Shown here: positions 1-6,731 of the stretch, one piece after another | How the letters are laid out: every line of letters begins with the position of its first letter | Position numbering within the stretch: the first letter of the stretch is position 1 | Assembly: GCA_014804285.1 (NCBI GenBank) | Contig: JAAVAA010000011.1 | Coordinates: 13,643 to 22,305, forward strand | Direction of reading: 5' to 3' | Source: Lachnospiraceae bacterium | Lineage (GTDB): Bacteria; Bacillota; Clostridia; Lachnospirales; Lachnospiraceae | DNA: 8,663 nt | The notes under the pieces: model-generated | Databases searched by the model: none | Seen by the model: the letters and a program-made list of their open reading frames with translations, nothing else | Told to the model about the DNA's origin: nothing | Made by a program: the position numbers and the translations under genes

Positions 1-1133
1 CCCTGCTTGATTTGCTGGTACTTAGCAAGCTTCTTTTCTAACCGCTCAATTTCTTTGTCCATATCAGAAAGAATTTGGGCAATAGCCTTCTGTTCTTCCA
101 AAGAAATTGGCATCATGAATGTAAAACTCACAAAATCTTTCTGATATAGATGATTTATTGTCGAACCAGCAGATAGCTTTTCAAGAAATTCTTCAAAAAT
201 GAATGAATTCAAAACATGATAGACAAATTCTGAAATATAATTTTCTTGTTTTTGAGGACGAACAACAAACACTCCGCTATTAAGCGTCGCTGCTTTTGTC
301 AAATTACTAATAATTGCAACTTTCCCTATTGTACCGTCTTTTGTAATAAGTATATCTCCATTCCGTATTTGAATATTAGTATCCTGTTCAAAACGATGTC
401 GGCTAACAAAATAGCATGTGTTCCAATCAATCCTTCCATCAGAAAAATCTGTACCTGTAATCAGATACGCATAACCATTAGACAAATATTCTGCTTTTGT
501 CAGCCCTTGCCAGCCAATTCTTGCCTTTAATTTTGAATTTTCCGCTAAATTAAAATATGTCCATTTTCCTTCAAATCCCGGCAAACGCTCATTCCCAGTA
601 AGCAACTCATGCATTACGCCCTGCTTAATATCTTTCTTTTTATCAATTAATTTTTGCAAAGAAGTTATCAAATTATCTGTGTCTGAAAGAGTTTCAGCAA
701 TAGCAACCTGTTCCTCTATATTAGGGATAGGAATCTGCATTTTCGCTATCATATCACGCCTTACAGAATCAACGGAAGACTTTGCCGTATATTTTTCAAC
801 TTCCTTCAAGAAATTCATTTTAAAATAATAATATAAAAATCTGCCAATTACTTTATCAAATTCTGATAATACATATACCCTTTGATGCACATCAAATTTT
901 CCATTATAATAATGAAATACTTTTCCTGTGCCAACCCCATCTCCGGCAGTTAATACTGCCTCACAGTCATAATTATAAGTATCAATATGCTCAACTTGCT
1001 GCGAGCGTACAAAAAAAGGATATCTTCCATTATCTTTTTTATCTTCTGTATTTCTATTTCCAGTTTCTATTCTTACACAATGCCCAAGAATATCCACTTC
1101 CCAATCCATTGGAAGCACATTTTTATCTACCAT
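1..1133 (-). CDS. hsdS: Type I restriction-modification specificity subunit HsdS (3' end cut off by window edge)
   Basis: HsdS gives a type I complex its DNA target: two target recognition domains (TRDs) each bind half of a split site, and the conserved helices between them dock two HsdM subunits. The reading frame runs 377 codons from the ATG at 1133 to the left edge without a stop. TRD1 covers about residues 1-130. The first conserved region, about 134-180, contains IPNIEEQVAIAETLSDTD and IKQGVMHELLTG. TRD2 is about 195-335 and includes GWQGLTKAEYL and ITGTDFSDGRIDW. The second conserved region starts near 340 with SLEEQKAIAQILSDMDKEI and reaches YQQIKQG at the edge, so it repeats the first. 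Intact proteins of this family usually stop about 15-25 residues later, so little is missing. The ATG overlaps the hsdM stop (ATGGTAG), and an AAAGGA ribosome site lies 10 bases upstream, inside hsdM. The two TRDs are dissimilar, so a bipartite asymmetric target is expected; its sequence cannot be read from here. Confidence 0.95.
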   Translation of the reverse strand, partial: MVDKNVLPMDWEVDILGHCVRIETGNRNTEDKKDNGRYPFFVRSQQVEHIDTYNYDCEAVLTAGDGVGTGKVFHYYNGKFDVHQRVYVLSEFDKVIGRFLYYYFKMNFLKEVEKYTAKSSVDSVRRDMIAKMQIPIPNIEEQVAIAETLSDTDNLITSLQKLIDKKKDIKQGVMHELLTGNERLPGFEGKWTYFNLAENSKLKARIGWQGLTKAEYLSNGYAYLITGTDFSDGRIDWNTCYFVSRHRFEQDTNIQIRNGDILITKDGTIGKVAIISNLTKAATLNSGVFVVRPQKQENYISEFVYHVLNSFIFEEFLEKLSAGSTINHLYQKDFVSFTFMMPISLEEQKAIAQILSDMDKEIERLEKKLAKYQQIKQ

Positions 1134-3574
1134 ACAAACCCCATCCTTTCCAAATGAGATTTTACCTTCTCTTCGTATTCTGTCACTTCATCTTCACATT
1201 CTTTCAACGTATACTCATACCTTTCCACCAACTCCGTCACCCGCCTTGAAAGCTGATGTGAAACTGCTGAATGGATCATATCAATACTGTGATAAATTGT
1301 CGCAAACCACTTTTCTTCGATCAGCAAATGCTTAATTTCACCAATCGTTAATTGTGGATATTTCTTTTCTAGCATTGTATCCAAATCTGCTTCCGCTTGT
1401 TTTAATGCTTTTCTATGATCTACTTCCGCATCCAATAGCTTAATGTACTCTTGTAATAGATTTAACTCTTCTTGTGCAGTCAAATCCTTTTTAAGCGCTT
1501 TTATTTGTGCAATAACCGTTGCCCTTTTCAAATCATCTAATTGAGAAAACACTCCATCTTCACCGCTATTTTCCTCTACTATCTCCGCCAACTTAGCAGT
1601 TACTTCTTCCAACTGTTCCTTCAAGATATCCAGTGCCTTTACCTCTAGCTGAAAATATTGTGTGGCAAGCAATGCTTTAGGAATTATTTTTCCTTCAAAT
1701 CCCTTGATCCTGTCTGTTTTCACTTCAATCGTCTGTCCGTTTTCTTTTTTCTTTCTTACCACATAATCATAAGAAATCTCCCGCCCTATCTCATAACCAT
1801 CATAGCATACTGCATACACATCATCCTGCATCGTTTCTGCCCAATACTCCATAAGTACCTGATAAACGTCATATTTATCCAATAAAGGAACAGACGCAAA
1901 ATCTTCTAATAATTTTTCAGATATTTGTTCAATTAATACCTTCGGGTGCTGATTACTTGTTATATTCATCAAAACAGGTGTCACTTCATTTTTCCATTTC
2001 ATATACGTTTCATCTACCAAATCCGCATGATGGATGAACTCTTCGTGAGATGTAATTATATTAACAATATCTTCCTTGTTCACCACCGAAGAATAATAGT
2101 TTTCTCTCAATGGCTGGAATAATACTGATTTTAGTTTTGGATACACATTCCAATAATGATCCATACTATCGATATCAACAGCCGGAATACCTCCGTTTAA
2201 ATGTGCATTAATATCCTGTAAATCTTCCGGCTCACTACTGTCTATATAGCGCGGAATATTTAAGTTATATTCATTTGTTATTTTTACTTCTTCATTTGAA
2301 ACAAAACGGGCATACTTTGGATTTGATTCATCCATATTAAGAAATGTAGTCACGATTTTGTGGATATCCTGTTCCCTCAATCGGTTTTTATTCCCATCTT
2401 TGACAAACTCTTTGCTGGCATCTATCATAAAAATACCTTTACGGTTTATGGCATTTTCTTTATCAATCACAATAATACACGCTGGAATGCCGGTTCCATA
2501 GAATAAGTTTGCCGGCAAACCGATTATTCCCTTAATATAACCATGGTCAATAATTTTCTTACGAATATCTGCTTCCGCATTCCCTCTGAATAACACTCCA
2601 TGAGGCAGAATAATAGCTGCATTCCCAGTTGATTTTAAAGATTTCAACACATGCAACAGCCATGCGTAATCCCCGTTCTTCTCCGGTGGTACGCCATAAT
2701 CAGTTGCTGTATACCTTCCATAAGCATCAGGAATTACAATGCCATCCATCCATGATTTATCGGAAAATGGCGGATTCACCACAATATAATCAAAAGTTTT
2801 TAACAATTCTGGATTATTTTCATTTTTATATTTAGGTGAAGTAATGGTACTTCCTTTTGCAATTTCACCAGCACCTTTATTGTGCAAAACCAGATTCATA
2901 CGAGCCAAGCCTGCCGTTGCATTATCTTTTTCCTGTCCGAATATCGTAATATCACATGGTGCCTCATCCGCCGCACGAATCAACAAAGATCCGGAACCGC
3001 AAGCCGGATCATATACTGTCATGCTTGAATCGGTCGCATTACTAATACCGATTACTTTAGCCATAATACGCGACACTTCACCAGGAGTATAAAACTGGCC
3101 TTTGCTTTTACCGGAATCCTGTGCAAATTTTCTCATTAAAAATTCATAGGCATCGCCTAGAATATCATCACCGCCGGCACGATTATTTGTAAAATCCAAT
3201 TCCGGTTTCTGAAAAATTTCAACAAGTCCTGAAAGTTTATCTATAGCCTCTTTATCACTTCCAAGCTCTTCACTGTTAAAATCGGCAATATCAATAATGC
3301 CCTTCAGTTCGTTTACTTCCGCTAACTTACCGATTACAATATTGATGCCTTCGCCGATGTTTTTTTTATATTTCAGCTCCGCAATATCGTCAAAGCTACC
3401 GCCTGCCGGCACTTCAATATCCCAATTATCACTACTTTTATAACGGTCTGATACATATTTTACAAACAGCAAAGTTAAGATATAATCCTTATAGCGAGCT
3501 GGCTCCACACCACCGCGCAGTTTGTCACATGCCGCCCATATCTGACTGTATATCTCACTTTTCTTAATTGCCAT
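1127..3574 (-). CDS. hsdM: Type I restriction-modification DNA methyltransferase subunit HsdM, long form
   Basis: HsdM transfers a methyl group from S-adenosylmethionine to the N6 of adenine in the site chosen by HsdS, marking self DNA. The 815 residues begin with a typical HsdM N-terminal helical domain (about 5-125). The N6-methylase domain follows: QFYTP at 160-164, the SAM-binding motif I DPACGSG at 189-195, and the catalytic NPPF at 267-270, which together mark an active adenine methylase. The methylase core ends near residue 450. E. coli-type HsdM proteins have about 520-530 residues, so roughly 300 are extra. This tail holds a region of unknown role (about 455-640) and a charged, Leu-rich stretch near 640-740 that looks like a coiled coil, then helices to the end. 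It may provide extra contacts with HsdS or HsdR (inference). The ATG has an AGAGG site 8 bases upstream. The stop overlaps hsdS by 7 bases; the SIR2 gene ends 54 bases before the start. One sampled line (2701-2760) is 38% GC. Confidence 0.96.
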   Translation of the reverse strand: MAIKKSEIYSQIWAACDKLRGGVEPARYKDYILTLLFVKYVSDRYKSSDNWDIEVPAGGSFDDIAELKYKKNIGEGINIVIGKLAEVNELKGIIDIADFNSEELGSDKEAIDKLSGLVEIFQKPELDFTNNRAGGDDILGDAYEFLMRKFAQDSGKSKGQFYTPGEVSRIMAKVIGISNATDSSMTVYDPACGSGSLLIRAADEAPCDITIFGQEKDNATAGLARMNLVLHNKGAGEIAKGSTITSPKYKNENNPELLKTFDYIVVNPPFSDKSWMDGIVIPDAYGRYTATDYGVPPEKNGDYAWLLHVLKSLKSTGNAAIILPHGVLFRGNAEADIRKKIIDHGYIKGIIGLPANLFYGTGIPACIIVIDKENAINRKGIFMIDASKEFVKDGNKNRLREQDIHKIVTTFLNMDESNPKYARFVSNEEVKITNEYNLNIPRYIDSSEPEDLQDINAHLNGGIPAVDIDSMDHYWNVYPKLKSVLFQPLRENYYSSVVNKEDIVNIITSHEEFIHHADLVDETYMKWKNEVTPVLMNITSNQHPKVLIEQISEKLLEDFASVPLLDKYDVYQVLMEYWAETMQDDVYAVCYDGYEIGREISYDYVVRKKKENGQTIEVKTDRIKGFEGKIIPKALLATQYFQLEVKALDILKEQLEEVTAKLAEIVEENSGEDGVFSQLDDLKRATVIAQIKALKKDLTAQEELNLLQEYIKLLDAEVDHRKALKQAEADLDTMLEKKYPQLTIGEIKHLLIEEKWFATIYHSIDMIHSAVSHQLSRRVTELVERYEYTLKECEDEVTEYEEKVKSHLERMGFVW
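1144..1149 (-). promoter_or_regulatory. Ribosome binding site of hsdS inside hsdM
   Basis: The minus strand reads AAAGGA here, 10 bases before the hsdS ATG at 1133 and within the last codons of hsdM. A GGGG run lies closer still. The site supports the first ATG over the in-frame ATG at codon 9. With the 7-base overlap of hsdM stop and hsdS start, it suggests translational coupling, which would help keep M and S production in balance. Confidence 0.5.
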
Positions 3575-3582
3575 GGGATTAA

Positions 3583-3587
3583 CCTCT
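3583..3587 (-). promoter_or_regulatory. Ribosome binding site of hsdM
   Basis: AGAGG on the minus strand, within AGAGAGG, lies 8 bases before the ATG at 3574. The spacing is ideal and fixes the hsdM start. hsdM therefore has its own translation signal and does not depend on ribosomes arriving from the SIR2 gene. Confidence 0.7.
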
Positions 3588-3611
3588 CTTATCTTTTTGT
3601 GCTTTCAATTA

Positions 3612-3640
3612 CATATATTGTTTCATATTTATTGAATCAA
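3612..3640 (-). promoter_or_regulatory. Weak candidate promoter for hsdM overlapping the end of the SIR2 gene
   Basis: On the minus strand TTGATT (3640-3635) and TATATG (3617-3612) are separated by 17 bases. Each matches its consensus hexamer in 4 of 6 positions. The -35 element lies in the last codons of the SIR2 gene. If real, it would let hsdM and hsdS be made independently of the SIR2 gene, so that methylation protects the host before restriction acts. In DNA this AT-rich such matches arise by chance, so confidence is low. Confidence 0.25.
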
Positions 3641-6592
3641 ATTTTCTGCATCATTTACAAAATATTTAAAAAATATTCTCAGAAGTTTAACACTAATTTC
3701 ACCATTCTCTATTTTTTTTGCATATATCTTACTTATATTATATCTGGCTTTTTCATTATGAGCCATTTCTTGTAGCAATCCTCCTGCGCACATTGTCAGC
3801 CATTCTAAGTTAAAGTTATTATAATCAAAATTATCCATATCGCTTAAAAATACCAATTCAGCCTCATCAGATTCTTTAATTATTTCTTTAAATCTGTCAG
3901 CTTGAGTCAATTTATTATTCATATACAAATTACACATTGTAGTTAGTATATTGTAGTAATCATTTGGATAACAATTACGACTCTTGACTTCTATATCATT
4001 CATCTGAGCAAAAATCAACTGCTCATAGTTCGCATCCGGCTCTATTATATTATTCATAACTATATAATAATACATTTCAAAAGATTTCCAAGAAACCCTT
4101 CCTATCCAATTTTCAAAATGCTTTTTAATCATTTCCTTATTGTTTTCATCACAATTCGGATATATTTTTGCAATAATCAAATTATTGTTATCACAAATTA
4201 ACTCGCTTATATTTTCATCATAATATTCTTGATATGTATAATTAAAAAAGTTTGAAACAGTCTCCAACATCTCACCATAGCTATAATTTTCTGTTCCTCC
4301 TGTATGACTGGCTTTTTTCAACAGACTCTTTAAAAATCTCCCCAATGCATAATCTTCTATTTTAAATCTACCATCCTGCTTTTGCTTAAAGTTCTTATTT
4401 CTATAGCAATTATCTAAAAATCTGTAAATTACTTCTTGATGTGTTCTATAAATAAAAAAGTTAAATTCCTCAGAAAAACAATCTATTGCACTCTCAACTA
4501 ATTCAACATCTGGATTTATGTACGATATAATTGCCAAACAATTCCAGAGCTGACTCTTACTCACTAAATCCTTTTCTGATCTTAAATTATTTAAGACCTC
4601 ACTAAGATAATCATTGCAATCATTTTCTGTCGGCACACTATCTATTTGATATTGAGTAAACATATTTAATATGTCTTTCTCCGACATATACTTAATCATT
4701 AAAAATAATTCGAATTTTCCGATAGCCGAAGCATGTATATTGCCTGATTGACCAAAGGGTGTATTTCTTTCACTTCCCTTCCTATCCGGTGTGCAAACGC
4801 TTTCTAAAATGCTTTTTGCATATAATACCAGCACTTCTCTTGATTCTCGATATTGATCGATCATTAAATAATTATATACCAAATATCTATAGTAGTCCTC
4901 TATCATCCACTGCATAGTTACATAGGTAGGTGTCCCTGCATAAGAGGTATATACGCTGTTTTGTTGCTCTTTTACTTTCTCTGAAACTCTATATACGTCT
5001 TGAAATAAAGAATAATGTAATTGGAAAGATCCTATATCTTTCAACATTTGATTATTATTAGATGACAAATCTGGTATGCTTATGAGAATATCATCTAAAT
5101 CAATTTTTTCTAAATCATCCCTTATTTTTTTATACACTTCTTCCGACACTTTTGTATCATGCTCAATATAATCTTTTATTCTATATTTGTTAAATTGTGC
5201 AATATAATACATATAATACTTTTGATTGTAAAATGCTTTTTTTGCCGCATCACACAGACACTTATAAGACTTTGCATATTCTCTCAAAATATAATATATA
5301 TATGCCTGACGTAAATAGAATTGTTCGTCATCTCCATTATCAACAATTTCATTATCTACTACAAACTTTCTTAATTCCTCATAATTAAATTCTAAGATTG
5401 AATAAAACCATTGCTGATCTTCAAAACAAGAAACTGGGACGGTTTTCCTATTTATTCCATTGCCTTCTGGGTTGCTAATAACAAATTCTCCTATACTTCC
5501 TTTACGAAGTGCATTCACAATTTCTGCATATGAATCATCATCGGACAATAATGTTTTTGTAGATAGCCTCTCACTTAATTTAATCAATAATTCATTTGCT
5601 TCCTTAGCCTTTCCCTTTATTCCTTCTACTGCACTGCTTACTCTATTAAGTGCTAAATGCAAATTACATAAAAATAATCCTTTGCAAAGATATCTTCCTA
5701 ATATATAGTTCATATTCAAATATGGCATAAAATAATTTCTTGCCACATCCACATTGGATATATTGGCTTGATTTCCCTTCATGATCATTTCCAATACTTC
5801 CAGCAAAGCCTCCTCTTTATTCTCATTTAGTGAATTGGTATAAATTACATTTACGCCAAGATTTTTATAATATTCAAATACATTTTCATCATAATCTTTA
5901 TGTCCTTCCAGCATATAGGCATGTTGAAAATCGCCGCCTAATATATCTTTTACCCATGTAAATATCTGTTTTACATCCGGGTCACTAAAAGAATACCCCA
6001 CAAATAAAACTACATTTTTTGCAATAATTGATTTAATGTATGTTTCAATCAGACGAAAATTATCGCTATATCTTAAATAGTCATCCTCTTTAAGTACAAA
6101 ATTGTCATGTTCAAAATCACCATGCATTTTTATAATTAAATTTTCATTTTTTGTATATGGCAAATCCTTATCTTGGCAGATTACCTTATATATATGCCCC
6201 CTATTATTCATTTCTCTTTCAATAAAATTTGTATAATTTGTTGTTATAATTGTATTTACATTAAAATCAACTATTTTCTCGTGAATTCTATTAATATGAA
6301 GTTCTTTGTTATAACAAAAAATATCACGACATAATTCAACATATTCTTTTTTTCCACGCGAATTATAGTAATATTGAGGAATTCTTAAATTATCCGCATC
6401 TTGACTGTCAATATTCATATGTTCACAAAACTTTTCTATTGCCTGCGACCAAAGTGGCAAATGAGAAGGGACATCCACACCTGCTCCAATAAAAAGGACA
6501 AGTTTTTTTGATACATATGCCTCATGCAAAATCCGAATAGACTCTTTAACAAATGCGCTTTTTTCAATATTATCCAAATCAATCATAGACAT
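3629..6592 (-). CDS. DSR2-like SIR2-domain anti-phage NADase
   Basis: Defence SIR2 proteins cleave NAD+ after sensing infection, stopping growth before phage mature. Numbered from the ATG at 6592 (987 residues), the N-terminal SIR2 domain (about 20-260) has the glycine-rich GAGVD at 36-40, ITTNYT with the catalytic Asn119, MHGDF with the catalytic His157, and GYSFSDPD at 199-206. About 700 mostly helical residues follow, with TPR-like stretches around 420-475. As I recall Bacillus DSR2 (about 1,005 residues, catalytic Asn133 and His171), the length and the 38-residue Asn-His spacing agree. So do short shared stretches: LRIPQ-x-x-YN, VLKEDDYL-x-Y, an N-x-YRI near 468, and NFDYNNF-x-x-x-WL near the C-terminus. 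DSR2 binds phage tail tube protein through its C-terminal region; the trigger here is unknown. Odd points are Asp40 in place of the usual Ser and Thr121 in place of the usual Asp. The gene is very AT-rich. A GTG at 6604 could add four residues. The SIR2 defence assignment is firm; the DSR2 subtype is less so. Confidence 0.88.
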   Translation of the reverse strand: MSMIDLDNIEKSAFVKESIRILHEAYVSKKLVLFIGAGVDVPSHLPLWSQAIEKFCEHMNIDSQDADNLRIPQYYYNSRGKKEYVELCRDIFCYNKELHINRIHEKIVDFNVNTIITTNYTNFIEREMNNRGHIYKVICQDKDLPYTKNENLIIKMHGDFEHDNFVLKEDDYLRYSDNFRLIETYIKSIIAKNVVLFVGYSFSDPDVKQIFTWVKDILGGDFQHAYMLEGHKDYDENVFEYYKNLGVNVIYTNSLNENKEEALLEVLEMIMKGNQANISNVDVARNYFMPYLNMNYILGRYLCKGLFLCNLHLALNRVSSAVEGIKGKAKEANELLIKLSERLSTKTLLSDDDSYAEIVNALRKGSIGEFVISNPEGNGINRKTVPVSCFEDQQWFYSILEFNYEELRKFVVDNEIVDNGDDEQFYLRQAYIYYILREYAKSYKCLCDAAKKAFYNQKYYMYYIAQFNKYRIKDYIEHDTKVSEEVYKKIRDDLEKIDLDDILISIPDLSSNNNQMLKDIGSFQLHYSLFQDVYRVSEKVKEQQNSVYTSYAGTPTYVTMQWMIEDYYRYLVYNYLMIDQYRESREVLVLYAKSILESVCTPDRKGSERNTPFGQSGNIHASAIGKFELFLMIKYMSEKDILNMFTQYQIDSVPTENDCNDYLSEVLNNLRSEKDLVSKSQLWNCLAIISYINPDVELVESAIDCFSEEFNFFIYRTHQEVIYRFLDNCYRNKNFKQKQDGRFKIEDYALGRFLKSLLKKASHTGGTENYSYGEMLETVSNFFNYTYQEYYDENISELICDNNNLIIAKIYPNCDENNKEMIKKHFENWIGRVSWKSFEMYYYIVMNNIIEPDANYEQLIFAQMNDIEVKSRNCYPNDYYNILTTMCNLYMNNKLTQADRFKEIIKESDEAELVFLSDMDNFDYNNFNLEWLTMCAGGLLQEMAHNEKARYNISKIYAKKIENGEISVKLLRIFFKYFVNDAENLIQ

Positions 6593-6601
6593 AATTACAA
6601 A

Positions 6602-6607
6602 CACCTC
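6602..6607 (-). promoter_or_regulatory. Ribosome binding site that decides the SIR2 gene start
   Basis: GAGGTG on the minus strand lies 9 bases before the ATG at 6592. The longest open frame would begin at the GTG that forms the end of this very motif (6604), with no good site of its own. The ATG at 6592 is therefore the likely start. Another in-frame ATG at 6586 is spaced too far away (15 bases). Confidence 0.65.
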
Positions 6608-6674
6608 ATTAAATTAACGAATTTCCCTATTATCATCAACTGTTTCAAAAAGTACATCTTAATTTGTGTCTCTA

Positions 6675-6705
6675 ATTATATCATAAATCAAACAGCATTT
6701 GTAAA
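6675..6705 (-). promoter_or_regulatory. Extended -10 promoter for the SIR2-hsdM-hsdS operon
   Basis: The minus strand carries a perfect TATAAT (6680-6675) preceded by TG in the extended -10 arrangement (TGATATAAT). A TTTACA hexamer (6705-6700, 5 of 6 matches) lies upstream, but with a long 19-base spacer; the extended -10 can compensate for that. Transcription should start near 6668, giving a leader of about 75 bases before the ATG at 6592. An imperfect inverted repeat (ATTTG and CAAAT, 6697-6715) overlaps the -35 region and might bind a regulator, but is too short to claim as an operator. Confidence 0.6.
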
Positions 6706-6731
6706 AATTGCAAATCCAATCAATAATTTCC

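Noticed and set aside
246..530. A 94-codon plus-strand open frame opposite hsdS
   Set aside because: The minus strand encodes well-conserved HsdS sequence through this stretch. The plus-strand product is a Cys/Asn/Ile-rich shadow with no family resemblance.
1127..3574. HsdM as a BREX PglX or type IIG fused enzyme because of its length
   Set aside because: There is no nuclease motif at the N-terminus, a typical HsdM N-terminal domain is present, and a separate HsdS overlaps the gene directly.
3629..6592. The SIR2 gene as Thoeris ThsA, SIR2-HerA or a protein deacetylase
   Set aside because: No ThsB (TIR) or HerA gene is nearby and there is no SLOG or ATPase domain. The long helical C-terminal part and overall length fit DSR2 better. 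The four-Cys zinc module of classical sirtuin deacetylases is not apparent.
6611..6624. Small hairpin AAATT...AATTT just upstream of the SIR2 ribosome site, considered as an RNA switch
   Set aside because: It is a 5-base all-A/T stem with a 4-base loop, too weak to hold. The 75-base leader is too short for a known riboswitch, and I see no conserved core.
6697..6715. Inverted repeat ATTTG...CAAAT after the exporter stop, considered as a terminator
   Set aside because: The stem is only about 5 base pairs, AT-rich, and lacks a following T run on the minus strand. It is noted only as a possible operator overlapping the -35 element.
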